From Bacillota bacterium (GTDB lineage: Bacteria; Bacillota; Clostridia; Lachnospirales; Lachnospiraceae): DNA of 64,000 bases. A model generated the notes under the pieces. That model had not been told where the DNA came from, searched no databases, and saw nothing but the letters and a program-made list of their open reading frames with translations. The stretch's first letter is position 1. Every line of letters starts with the position of its first letter. Below, in pieces: positions 8,263 to 16,546 of this stretch. Made by a program: the position numbers and the translations under genes. The DNA lies in contig JAEZZO010000009.1 of the NCBI GenBank assembly GCA_023418475.1, positions 1 to 64,000 of the forward strand, written 5' to 3'.

Positions 8263-8880
8263 TTAATTTACTGTTAAGAATGAGAAAAAGTCAGTTCTAG
8301 CATTTAATGCATTTGTTATAAATTCCATGAATGCATTTATTTTTACAGGCATATTCTGGGGTTGCCAGCCAAATAAATCTGCATCAAAATAGAAGTTAGT
8401 CAAAGTAAGTATCATCTGTGCAGTTTCCAGCGGAAATTCTACTTTGAAAATCTTTTCTTCAACTCCCTGTGTAATTACCTTTTCATACAAGGGTGCTAAT
8501 ACTATTACAAAGGACGCCATTAACTTCTGATGAAAGATAGCATTTGATGCGGTATTAATATTTTCCATGCTATGTTCATTTGTATGAAACAATTCAGAGC
8601 AAGCTACAATTAATCGCTGAAACTTAACCTCAACTGAAGCATTCTCCTCTATTTGAACTTCGACCTTTTGAAAACAATCCTCTGCGAACAGAGCAACGGC
8701 GGCATCTGCACATGCTTCTTTCGTAGAAAAATAATGATAAAATGCTCCTTTTGATATACCTAGCTTTTTTATGATTAGTGAAAGTGTTGTATTCTCATAT
8801 CCATCTTCCATAAAGATATTAAATATATTTCTTGCAAGTTCATCTCGCTTCTTCTCATAATTAATATTAGATCTTGACAT
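8263..8880 (-). CDS. TetR/AcrR-family transcriptional regulator
   Basis: This 205-residue regulator has an N-terminal TetR helix-turn-helix: ARNIFNIFMEDGYENTTLSL then KKLGISKGAFYHYFSTKEA, with the classic recognition-helix GAFYHYF. The C-terminal ligand-binding domain is family-typical in length but gives no ligand clue. GGAGGACTAAA before the ATG at 8880 is a good ribosome site. A 12-bp-arm palindrome overlaps its promoter, so it probably represses itself and the downstream ketopantoate-reductase-like gene. Confidence 0.9.
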   Translation of the reverse strand: MSRSNINYEKKRDELARNIFNIFMEDGYENTTLSLIIKKLGISKGAFYHYFSTKEACADAAVALFAEDCFQKVEVQIEENASVEVKFQRLIVACSELFHTNEHSMENINTASNAIFHQKLMASFVIVLAPLYEKVITQGVEEKIFKVEFPLETAQMILTLTNFYFDADLFGWQPQNMPVKINAFMEFITNALNARTDFFSFLTVN

Positions 8881-8896
8881 TTTAGTCCTCCATCAC

Positions 8897-8949
8897 ATAA
8901 TTAAACCGACCGACGGTTTAATTATATGCCTGGTAACATTATATGTCAA
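8897..8949 (-). promoter_or_regulatory. Consensus promoter with overlapping TetR operator
   Basis: On the minus strand TTGACA (8949-8944) and TATAAT (8926-8921) are separated by exactly 17 bases, a perfect vegetative promoter. A palindrome with perfect 12-base arms (8897-8908 and 8914-8925, core AAACCGACCGACGGTTT) overlaps the -10 box and start region. This is the layout of an autorepressed TetR gene. Confidence 0.85.
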
Positions 8950-9036
8950 CGAATATTTTCTTCATTTATTTTAAAACATTTTTGAGGTAGTGAACTAAAA
9001 TTGACAAAGAAATGACTATACTACCATTTAGTATAC

Positions 9037-9092
9037 TGAACTAACCCCCATAAGTTGGATTTTTTCAATCTATACTTATGGGGGTCAGTTCA
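9037..9092. repeat. IS3-like terminal inverted repeat relic
   Basis: The 19-base arms 9037-9055 and 9074-9092 match at 18 positions with an 18-base spacer. The left arm (TGAACTAACCCCCATAAGT followed by TGGA) resembles tips of IS3-family elements. No transposase is present, so it looks like two ends left after internal loss or a tiny non-autonomous copy. The remaining gap (8950-9373) is AT-rich with nothing else recognised. Confidence 0.45.
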
Positions 9093-9373
9093 TACTATAG
9101 TTTTTTGCATTAACCTATTTTTTCCCATCTCAGTTTACCTATTACATTTTATCTGTATTGTATTAGTCTATTTCATTACTTGTCATCACATTTACTCATT
9201 TCTACTATTACTTGTTCTTTCATTACTTAAATTGTATTAACCAAATTTAGTATTATTTGCATCTGGAGTATCTGTTTAGCCAAATGAATATATATGCAGC
9301 CATATTCAATTCAATAACTAAATCTGACTTTTAACACTCAAATCATCATTAATTACTTTACACTTATATCTTA

Positions 9374-10318
9374 CTACCGGCTTGCCCCGGTAATCAGTTC
9401 CTTCATTTCCCTTTCCAGTCCTTCCAGCTTACCGTTCACCTCATTTTCCATACGGCTTAATTTTTCCAGTACCTGCTCTACCTTACTTTTTGTACCAGCC
9501 ACACTTCCCTGTGCATCATGGATTCTTGACTGCATACACCAGTCAGCAATCAGACCGTCAAAAAAGAAATCTGTAAACTTACCGAAACCATCTGTTTCGA
9601 TGTAAATATCACCGCTTATCTTAACATCGGCCAGTTCCGTCCGAAACCGAGACAAGGCCCTTTGTGTTTCTTCTACCTCATACTTTGCATCATCTATTTT
9701 AGAATGCTTTGCAAGATCCGTCAGTAAGCCACCGCCCAACAAATCCCAGGTTCCCCAACCCTCTGCGCTATCAAGGTTCGCAGCAGCATTATTAAGGTGG
9801 GTAACAGCTCCCTTCCCTGCACGAATTGCCTCCTGAATTTCCTTTCGAAGATTCGTAAGCTTATTCGTCTGATCCGTTATGTCCAGCATTCTTTCTGCTG
9901 TCTCTGAATTCGAAGCAAGCAGGAGCTCCTTTTTTCTAGAATATAATTCCTTATATGTAATTTCAGCATTCCTGTACTTTTCTTTTTCTGTAGTCAAACC
10001 GGATATATCATAATTGACCTGATCCAGTTCACGAATTGCCTGGTCATATTTAAGGCGGACGGCCAATGCCTCCTTACGTTCCTTTTCAAGATGTTCCTCC
10101 AGATTGCCAAGCATGGAATAAAACACATGAGCAAGACCTTTCGATTCCAGCTTCTCTACATCCAGATCCTCTTTCGCTAAGCTTCTCTTTTGTTCTTCTA
10201 ATTTTTCAGTTAGTGTTTCTTTTTGTTTCTTCAATTCTTCTAGCATCGAATTAACCTTTTGTAACCGCATTACATCCTGTTGCGCTTGTTGAAGCTCTTG
10301 ATTTAATTTCTCATACAT
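9374..10318 (-). CDS. Coiled-coil protein of unknown function
   Basis: This 314-residue protein is not assigned to a named family here. Heptad-rich helices cover about residues 1-55, 80-165 and 215-314, with many Glu, Lys, Gln and Leu. A glycine-rich hinge near residue 185 (SAEGWGTWDLLGGGLLTDLA) splits it. No signal peptide or membrane segment is seen, so it is probably cytoplasmic. GGGAG lies about 10 bases before the ATG at 10318. The leader contains nested inverted repeats. It stands alone, with large gaps on both sides. It could be a cytoskeletal or stress-related scaffold; that is a guess. Confidence 0.7.
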   Translation of the reverse strand: MYEKLNQELQQAQQDVMRLQKVNSMLEELKKQKETLTEKLEEQKRSLAKEDLDVEKLESKGLAHVFYSMLGNLEEHLEKERKEALAVRLKYDQAIRELDQVNYDISGLTTEKEKYRNAEITYKELYSRKKELLLASNSETAERMLDITDQTNKLTNLRKEIQEAIRAGKGAVTHLNNAAANLDSAEGWGTWDLLGGGLLTDLAKHSKIDDAKYEVEETQRALSRFRTELADVKISGDIYIETDGFGKFTDFFFDGLIADWCMQSRIHDAQGSVAGTKSKVEQVLEKLSRMENEVNGKLEGLEREMKELITGASR

Positions 10319-10351
10319 TATTTTCTTCTCCCATCTTATTAGAAATCAATG

Positions 10352-10440
10352 GCTATTTCCGTGTAAATGCTTGTCGATTAACCCCAAAATTGATATTAGA
10401 ATTACTGCCGACAAGATTGTGATATCAAAATAGAAATAGC
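10352..10440 (-). promoter_or_regulatory. Nested hairpins in the leader of the coiled-coil gene
   Basis: Outer arms 10352-10359 and 10433-10440 (GCTATTTC/GAAATAGC) enclose inner arms 10370-10376 and 10409-10415 (CTTGTCG/CGACAAG). The structure would sit in the 5' leader, ending about 35 bases before the start codon. It matches no riboswitch recognised here. The rest of the gap (10441-10684) shows no feature. Confidence 0.35.
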
Positions 10441-10684
10441 ATTTTTTATTAGGGTACCTATCCCTGATCTTTCTTAATTATAGCATAAGATCTCTTTCCC
10501 GTTTATTAGATTTCTTCTCATAATTTTGGAATCTCATTAAAATGCATCACTATTCACACAGCAAGGAATTCAATTGATAGATGAACATTTTCTAAGAATA
10601 TCATTTATTATCTAAGGTGGCCATTTTTTTTGGGACGGGGTAATTCACTTATTTTCTGGATTTTTGAAGTAAACGGATCCCCGA

Positions 10685-10879
10685 TTAAGATTTGCCGTTT
10701 GAAAAGCCTTTTTCGTGCATTGTAAACGGATCAGCTTCCTTATATTTTAATTCTGGCGAGTGCATCAGAATATTATCTAGTGAGCTTTCATAGGTTATTT
10801 TACTCCCATCCTGCATTGAAGTTATAACACCGACTCTAAAGGAAGAATTATCAAAATGAATTATAGTTTTGACCTTAGC
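10685..10879 (-). pseudogene. In-frame open extension after the stop of the Cys-rich gene
   Basis: Directly after the TGA (10882-10880) of the upstream gene, the same frame stays open for 64 sense codons to a TAA at 10687-10685. The reading is protein-like: VKTIIHFDNSSFRVGVITSM, then YESSLDNILMHSPELKYKEA. No start codon with a ribosome site is seen; the first Met is codon 22. It is either the lost C-terminus of a longer protein cut by a nonsense mutation, or a remnant of a separate gene. Not recognised. Confidence 0.45.
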
Positions 10880-11464
10880 TCAGTCAGTGTACCATGTAGA
10901 AAATACACAATCTGTACCATCAGTTGCATATGTTTCAACAATATCCATATTACATTTTTTATTCGGAAATACCAGCTTATATATACTCAGTAATGTTCCC
11001 TGGCAACATCTGCACCATGTTTTTGTTGGTGGTTTTTGCCATCCTCCTTTAATCACATAACAAACGCAGGAATTTCCAAATCCAAAGTATGAATAAATTT
11101 TTCCCTCTCTATATTCAACCTTTTTTCCACATCGACCACGACCGTTTAAAAATTCTGCAATAGCCTTTAAATAATCATCATCATTTTCATATTTCACGCG
11201 TATTTCATTAAAATATTTGACATAAGGAGAATATTTATTCGCTTTAATACACGCGCATTCTTCTCTGATTTTAATTAGCGTATCCGGATTGATTTGGTCT
11301 TCTAAACGTTGATTTATTTTGTTAGCCCAAGTCGCACATTGTTCAGGCGTTTCCTCTCCAGTGAGCTCATCGAGTCCACGAAGTATTTCATTAGCCCGTC
11401 CCTTCCCCATATATTGGTCAATATATTTTTTTAATTTCTCACAATGTTTTTTTGCATTATCCAT
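10880..11464 (-). CDS. Cysteine-rich protein of unknown function
   Basis: This 194-residue cytoplasmic-looking protein has clustered cysteines: EECACIKA, GRGRCGKK, NSCVCYVIKGG, and TWCRCCQGTLL near the C-terminus. It resembles small Firmicutes proteins (possibly the DUF6144-type group) with a C-W-C-R-C-C signature; the family name is uncertain. The cysteines suggest metal or thiol chemistry. It lies 21 bases after an AraC regulator with a GyrI-like effector domain, probably in one operon. AGAGGTGACTTT precedes the ATG. The stop is a TGA followed by a 64-codon open extension, so a longer ancestral form is possible. Confidence 0.65.
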   Translation of the reverse strand: MDNAKKHCEKLKKYIDQYMGKGRANEILRGLDELTGEETPEQCATWANKINQRLEDQINPDTLIKIREECACIKANKYSPYVKYFNEIRVKYENDDDYLKAIAEFLNGRGRCGKKVEYREGKIYSYFGFGNSCVCYVIKGGWQKPPTKTWCRCCQGTLLSIYKLVFPNKKCNMDIVETYATDGTDCVFSTWYTD

Positions 11465-11485
11465 AAAGTCACCTCTTATTTTATT

Positions 11486-12409
11486 TCAAATATACATATT
11501 GTTTACTCTCGTAGTTCCATCCTTAATTTTTACCCATAACTCCATTCTGGAAGCTTCCGGAGATGTGTCATAATATAACTCTGCCATAAACGGTTCAAAA
11601 ACTATATTGTGGTTTGGAAGCCACACCCTAAACATATAGTCACGGGCTTTGTTAAGGGCACTTGTTGTAAGGAGATAGAAATTCTCGGCTTCAAAGGAAC
11701 AGACAATATAATTACCCATAGGCATAACCCATGCTAAATAGTCTATTGGAATATCATCCATATTACTGACTTCTGCCCCTGCAAAATATGTAAAGTTACC
11801 CGGCATTTCCCCTGGTGATGAAACACCTATTTCCTGCCCTGGTTGTATCAAATTACTTAAAAATGGTTTCTGATCATGTACTCTGTCCCATAATTCACCC
11901 AGTAAGTCAATACATGGATTATCTCCCATTGGATTTTGTATATTTAAACCCAAAAATATACGTGGAGTATTGATATGTTTTCGACTGACCTCCAATAAGA
12001 TATCGCTGGTAATTAATGGCACATTTTCATCTACAAGCCGATAATTTAAAGAAATATCGGGTATATGAAAATGAGATAGCGGACGTGGATAAGAGCGATA
12101 TTTCTCCGGTGTCATACCATAAGTTGATTTAAAAGACCTTGTGAATGTTTCATGGTTCTCAAAACCGAAACAAAATGCCACATCAATGATTCTGCTATCT
12201 CTGTTAGTAATCATATATTCGGCTGCATTAGCCAGTCTCCGAAGTTTTATATATTCCATAACGGGTTTTCCAACCAATCTGCTAAAAAGCCTTTGAAAAT
12301 AAAACACGGAAAGATTGGATTGTTTAGACAATTCATCAATTTCCATTCTGGCAGTTAAATTTTTTTCAATATAGAATAAGGTATTTTGTATAGATTCCCA
12401 TGCGTTCAA
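11486..12409 (-). CDS. AraC-family regulator with C-terminal effector-binding domain
   Basis: This 307-residue protein has an N-terminal double HTH of AraC type (about 1-110): FYFQRLFSRLVGKPVMEYI, then DVAFCFGFENHETFTRSFKS and YGMTPEKYR. A GyrI/SoxS-like effector-binding domain (about 150-307) follows. This domain order (DNA binding first) is typical of ROB/BltR-like drug or metabolite sensors. The start codon is TTG with AGGAGGTG at seven bases. It is followed closely by the Cys-rich gene, its likely target. A deleted paralogue of the same architecture lies at 13277-13464. Confidence 0.85.
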   Translation of the reverse strand: MNAWESIQNTLFYIEKNLTARMEIDELSKQSNLSVFYFQRLFSRLVGKPVMEYIKLRRLANAAEYMITNRDSRIIDVAFCFGFENHETFTRSFKSTYGMTPEKYRSYPRPLSHFHIPDISLNYRLVDENVPLITSDILLEVSRKHINTPRIFLGLNIQNPMGDNPCIDLLGELWDRVHDQKPFLSNLIQPGQEIGVSSPGEMPGNFTYFAGAEVSNMDDIPIDYLAWVMPMGNYIVCSFEAENFYLLTTSALNKARDYMFRVWLPNHNIVFEPFMAELYYDTSPEASRMELWVKIKDGTTRVNNMYI

Positions 12410-12485
12410 TATTACACCTCCTTTGCATTATTTAATATTTTAACACAATGGAAAACATTTCATTTGACGCTCAATGCCCTCTTAT

Positions 12486-12525
12486 AACGAACAACCCACT
12501 GTAAAGACACAGTGGGTTGTTCGTT
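12486..12525. terminator. 17-bp perfect hairpin after the DinB-like gene
   Basis: Arms 12486-12502 and 12509-12525 pair perfectly over 17 bases with a 6-base loop and touch the stop codon of the DinB-like gene. Neither side has a long T run, so it may be a processing or stability hairpin rather than a classic terminator. Confidence 0.6.
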
Positions 12526-13262
12526 TATAAAATTTTCTTCTTTCTGCAAGTTTCCTTCAGCCGCCCACAATCATTAAGATGCACAATCTGATGCCTGGTA
12601 ATCGGCATCAAAAACAATCCTGCCACATTCTTCCTACCCCAGAAATCAAGTAACCATATTGACCCCGGATGGTCTAATACACCATGTGCATCTGCAATTT
12701 TCTGCAATTCCTCTTTGGCAACCTTTCGTTTCATATCCTCCGGTTTCAGGTTGTCAATAATTTCTTTCGTTCTATAACCAACCGCATTACGGTATTCAAA
12801 AAGAGCATCTCTATTGATCTCATTACTGAAAGCTATTATTTCTGGATCGGTCATTGCATTACCGGTATCACATACATCCGTACCAAGACGCTCCTGCCAT
12901 TTTTCATCCCATATCTGACCCTGCTTTGTAATCAGGAAATTAGCAGTTAAATCCTCTATTCTGGTAATATGCCAGATATTCCAGGCAATTGTATCGTCCT
13001 TTATTGTAGGCATAATCCGAAATACCGTATCGGAAAGACCATCCCATATCCCATCCATAACGGTTGTACCTTTTCCATCATATACAACTGCTGCATGTAC
13101 CAGAGAATGCATATGATGCAGTAGTCTTTGAGCCTCCTCAAATCTGTCCTTCTTTAAAATAATCTCCTTTAGCAAGGCTTGAAGTTTATTCCAATCACTC
13201 CCTGCCTGAAGCTTCATCCACTCGTCACCAGCCTGAAGATTAGCATCCTTCTCCATTACCAT
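12525..13262 (-). CDS. DinB-like four-helix protein
   Basis: This 245-residue protein has the spaced histidines of DinB/DfsB-type four-helix bundles: HHMHSLVH, IAWNIWHITRIEDL and MPITRHQIVHLNDC, which would form a metal site. Such proteins act as metal-dependent thiol-S-transferase-like or stress enzymes; the substrate is unknown. The N-terminus carries a short internal repeat (LQAGDEWMKLQAGSDWNKLQ). It lies 14 bases after the stop of an AraC pseudogene, which suggests it was the regulated partner and has lost its regulator. Confidence 0.7.
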   Translation of the reverse strand: MVMEKDANLQAGDEWMKLQAGSDWNKLQALLKEIILKKDRFEEAQRLLHHMHSLVHAAVVYDGKGTTVMDGIWDGLSDTVFRIMPTIKDDTIAWNIWHITRIEDLTANFLITKQGQIWDEKWQERLGTDVCDTGNAMTDPEIIAFSNEINRDALFEYRNAVGYRTKEIIDNLKPEDMKRKVAKEELQKIADAHGVLDHPGSIWLLDFWGRKNVAGLFLMPITRHQIVHLNDCGRLKETCRKKKIL

Positions 13263-13276
13263 AACCCCGCCTTCCG

Positions 13277-13464
13277 TTAAATACCAAGCTTGCTTTTCTT
13301 AATGGGTATCCAGATCTCACTGATATAATCTTTTGCACTGCTATCTCCCTCGGAATACCATTCAGTTACTGCTTTGCCGGCATGACTTCCTTATAATCAA
13401 TTTCACCTGCCAAATTCTCTTCTATATAATCGACCGAACGGTTCATTCTTTCAAGCCAATCCAT
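13277..13464 (-). pseudogene. AraC/GyrI-type regulator with large internal deletion
   Basis: From the ATG at 13464 the sequence reads MDWLERMNRSVDYIEENLAG then EIDYKEV, a typical AraC N-terminus, and stops at TAA after PAKQ. A shifted frame then reads VTEWYSEGDSSAKDYISEIW and IPIKKSKLGI to TAA at 13279-13277, a typical C-terminal end of the GyrI-like domain. About 220 central residues are missing. The two ends show it was the same architecture as the regulator at 11486-12409. The gap 13465-13561 shows nothing else. Confidence 0.75.
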
Positions 13465-13561
13465 ATGATAACCATCCCACAATTAAAGTTTACTATATTT
13501 TGTTTACAGGTTTCTCTCATTCCATGGTATAAAATGAGAGGAATTCTATTCTCTGATGAGG

Positions 13562-16114
13562 TTATGACCTGCAAAGTAATATTTGTGATTGAATATCTGA
13601 GAAGATCTCCATCCCCTCCGTTTTCAACACCCTGATAATATTTTCTGCTACTACTTCATTTGGAAGAATGGAGCTAATGATATTTTCTTGTTCCATTATC
13701 CAATCCGGATGAAATACCACATCCTTTTGTCCGTCAAAAATAGCTGCATAAAAAATATCTGCTTCCACAAGATCCTGAAAGAAATGACTGCCATAAGACA
13801 GCTCCGGTGCAAAGCCCTCCGTTGCCGATGCAACCTCACAGATGACTGTCATATTGCACAGTTCTGTAAAATGCACCGGAACACCGAGAGAAGGTGTTGT
13901 CGTTCCCCATCTCCCAGGACCGATTAGAATGATATTCTTGCCCTTTAGCAGTGAATTGATTTTTCCTATTCTCCGGGCTACCGCATATTTATCCTGTTCC
14001 TTTAATTTAAGGTAGGCTGCTGCCGGTACATAAACCACATATTCAATATTCAGGTGGATATTGCCACCCATAAAATTCCCCTTCATATAGAACAAGCATT
14101 CCTGTTCATTCTCAATTTTCGGAATACTGACTGATTTCCCCAGTCCTTTCGTCTGTAAGGGACGGCATTGCAACAGGTTCACCTTAAACTCTCCCTCCTT
14201 GTTACTATTAACTGTAAATTCAATATCCACAGGATAATTATATGACTTCGAAAGCAGTGCCAGCATCCTCTTCATTACCACCGGAAATACCGTTGTCTTC
14301 AGCAGGCCATCGAAATTCAGGATATACGGTGTCTTATGACGCGTCATTCCCCGTTCTCTGAGCCTGTCAAGTGTTTGTTCATCAACTGCGGCAAACAATT
14401 CCTTCCTGACCTTAATATCTTCTCCGATAATATCATTTACAGCCCTGCTTACCAAAGCATTTTCCTTAAGAGACAGCAAATCAACAAAATGCTGAGAAAA
14501 CTTCTTCTGATCCTCATAATTCATCAGCGGTATCCGAAGCGGATCATCCAGACTGACAATCCGAACATAGTCTCCTTCTGTCCGGTCCACGGCACGGGTT
14601 CCCATTCCGAACACCAGCCGGAGCATCCCCGCATTCATATCCACGCTTTTATCCCAAACATATAAATTAGAAGAATTACCCACACCTGCGGCATGCGGAA
14701 AGAAGTAATCCCCGTAATAATCTCCGGAAACACGCTGCACCAGGATCGCCATCTGCTCGTCCTGATCAGCCAGTCCGCGGTTCGTACGGTAAGCCAGAGC
14801 ATCCTCATTCATTGTGCTTGCATATACCGTGCGCACTGCCTGTTCAAATGCCTCATATCGTTCCTCCGGTGTTCCCTGGTTGACACAAAACACACTCTCG
14901 TACTTTCCTGCAAAAGCATTTCCGTAATTGTCCTCCAGAAGAGAACTTGATCTAACTATAATCGGTGACTGACCGAAATATTCCAGCATTTGTACAAACT
15001 GTTCCTGTATCTTCTCCGGGAACTTCCCTTTCAACAGTTTTTTCTTTAGCTCGGGCGCATATTTAAAATAGCCTTTCTTTGTTTTTTGCCGTGTACGCAG
15101 CTTCCACCAGCCGTTTTGTACAATATAGGTATAATAAATATCCGAACCAAGATAATAAGAATCATGGGACTCCAGGAATGGAGCTATCTGATCCTTAGCT
15201 TCTGTAACAATTATCTTTCTGGCTAGCAGCATGCCAATACTCTTCCCTCCGATAAATCCGCTGCCAATTTCCCGGGAAGCAATCTGGAGAATATCTGACA
15301 ATGTAAAATACCGTTTGCATAACGTCAGCATTTTAGATTCACTGCCAATTAACAAAGTCATAAGCCGATTGGCTAACGCTTCCTGCTGCTCTTTTGAGCT
15401 TGCTAAAGCTTCTCTTGCATTCCCAAACAGAACATTCCAGAAATCCGGTCGCTCCTCGCACCGGTAAATACCGGAGAATAATTCTGTTGCTTGCGCACTG
15501 GCTGTAATGCAAATAGCTTCCTCTCCCTGAATCAGATGCGGGATGAACATTGTAGAGGAATACCGTTGCCATACCTTAAGCGGATGGATATATATTTTCT
15601 GGTTTACTTCATATAGATCCAGGAGCAGCTGTGTCGTTTCACGTATTCCCGCGATTGTGCTGAAGGTATGAACATTTCTGATCACTGCAAAATATGCAAT
15701 GGTATTCAGCTCATATAGATAGGGACAGGTTACCCGGAAGAAATTGCCGATCATCAGATCGGAATACCAATATTGCAATAACTCAGTAAGGCAGTCGAAT
15801 ACATAGAAAACTTTTTTTCCCATTTGTTTTACAATATGATGTATTTCTGTCGCAAAGCTCTCAAAACCTCTCGTGGCATCAATTGTACAGATCTTCAGAT
15901 CGGGTCTGGCTGCCAGCAGTGCTTCCTGTCTGCCAAAACGAATATATACAAGCTTTCGCTGCTCAGAAGCTGCCTGCCAGGCATAAGCTTCCACCATTTT
16001 TTTATAAGCGGCAATACTGTCAACCTGCCATACTACATTATCGCCAAGTCTTAAGTGATCAATCACCTGATCAAAGCCTTTCAATCCCGTACTTACCTTG
16101 TCATATCGTTCCAT
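13562..16114 (-). CDS. PEP-synthase-like ATP-binding protein with N-terminal degenerate RecA/KaiC-like domain
   Basis: This is an 850-residue protein. Residues about 1-200 follow a KaiC/RecA-like layout (STGLKGFDQVIDHLRLGDNV, Walker-B-like VFYVFDCLTELL) but lack a Walker A GKT. Residues about 275-660 form a pyruvate-phosphate-dikinase N-type ATP-grasp domain: GGKSIGMLLARK, SPIIVRSSSLLEDNYGNAFA, FGMGTRAVDRTEGDYVRI. The phosphohistidine and PEP/pyruvate-binding domains of PPDK and PpsA are absent. The C-terminal 200 residues include IILIGPGRWGTTTPSLG. The ATG at 16114 has AAGGCAGG upstream; the one at 16132 has none. It probably phosphorylates or ligates an unknown substrate. It is divergent from yerC. 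Confidence 0.75.
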   Translation of the reverse strand: MERYDKVSTGLKGFDQVIDHLRLGDNVVWQVDSIAAYKKMVEAYAWQAASEQRKLVYIRFGRQEALLAARPDLKICTIDATRGFESFATEIHHIVKQMGKKVFYVFDCLTELLQYWYSDLMIGNFFRVTCPYLYELNTIAYFAVIRNVHTFSTIAGIRETTQLLLDLYEVNQKIYIHPLKVWQRYSSTMFIPHLIQGEEAICITASAQATELFSGIYRCEERPDFWNVLFGNAREALASSKEQQEALANRLMTLLIGSESKMLTLCKRYFTLSDILQIASREIGSGFIGGKSIGMLLARKIIVTEAKDQIAPFLESHDSYYLGSDIYYTYIVQNGWWKLRTRQKTKKGYFKYAPELKKKLLKGKFPEKIQEQFVQMLEYFGQSPIIVRSSSLLEDNYGNAFAGKYESVFCVNQGTPEERYEAFEQAVRTVYASTMNEDALAYRTNRGLADQDEQMAILVQRVSGDYYGDYFFPHAAGVGNSSNLYVWDKSVDMNAGMLRLVFGMGTRAVDRTEGDYVRIVSLDDPLRIPLMNYEDQKKFSQHFVDLLSLKENALVSRAVNDIIGEDIKVRKELFAAVDEQTLDRLRERGMTRHKTPYILNFDGLLKTTVFPVVMKRMLALLSKSYNYPVDIEFTVNSNKEGEFKVNLLQCRPLQTKGLGKSVSIPKIENEQECLFYMKGNFMGGNIHLNIEYVVYVPAAAYLKLKEQDKYAVARRIGKINSLLKGKNIILIGPGRWGTTTPSLGVPVHFTELCNMTVICEVASATEGFAPELSYGSHFFQDLVEADIFYAAIFDGQKDVVFHPDWIMEQENIISSILPNEVVAENIIRVLKTEGMEIFSDIQSQILLCRS

Positions 16115-16250
16115 AAGATACCTGCCTTCCATAGATACTTACTACAATTCACCGCCAAGCCAAATTCGTCGCTGTATATCCGATGCTATTACTGTCCACT
16201 GATATCCAGGTTCCGATAGTTACTGATCACCGGTACAGCTACCGTTTACG

Positions 16251-16426
16251 CCCATGCAATTTCTGCTTGGTACATCCGGTAAGTACTTCCGAAAAGGAGT
16301 ATTTGCATTTGCCGGTACTTGGGTCCTGTGTTATAGGACCTAATGTACCACTGCGTAATGCAATAAGCGAGAATGGCTCCGCTTCGAAAGTATTTACCGG
16401 ATATGCCACAATGGAATTTGCATGGG
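16251..16426. mobile_element. MITE-like palindromic repeat, copy 1
   Basis: Outer arms 16251-16263 and 16414-16426 match at 12 of 13 positions. Inner arms starting TCCGGTAAGTACTTCCGAA (near 16275) pair with the reverse complement ending near 16401. The inner motif recurs as a direct partial copy at 16441-16471 and in the copies at 17851-18016 and 25609-25683. No ORF is credible inside it. The gap 16133-16250 has further degenerate similarity. Confidence 0.6.
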
Positions 16427-16440
16427 CTTGAACGGCAGCC

Positions 16441-16471
16441 AGGTAAGTGTTTCCGAAATGGAGTATTTGCA
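16441..16471 (+). repeat. Partial MITE-like repeat fragment
   Basis: AGGTAAGTGTTTCCGAAATG followed by GAGTATTTGCA is a direct copy of the internal arm of the neighbouring element (16275-16307), with a few changes. It sits just upstream of the yerC promoter. Confidence 0.5.
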
Positions 16472-16478
16472 AAAACGC

Positions 16479-16507
16479 TTTACTTTACAACTGCATAGTG
16501 TTAAAAT
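16479..16507 (+). promoter_or_regulatory. Probable vegetative promoter of yerC
   Basis: TTTACT (16479-16484) and TAAAAT (16502-16507) are separated by 17 bases. The start of transcription would fall near 16514, giving a short leader before AAAGGAG and the ATG at 16547. Confidence 0.5.
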
Positions 16508-16546
16508 GTACAGTGTGAAACACAACAGATGAAAGGAGTCCTACCG

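Noticed and set aside
10859..10885. Selenocysteine at the in-frame TGA of the Cys-rich gene
   Set aside because: No convincing SECIS-like hairpin follows; only a 6-bp AT stem is seen, and known homologous proteins appear to end near this TGA.
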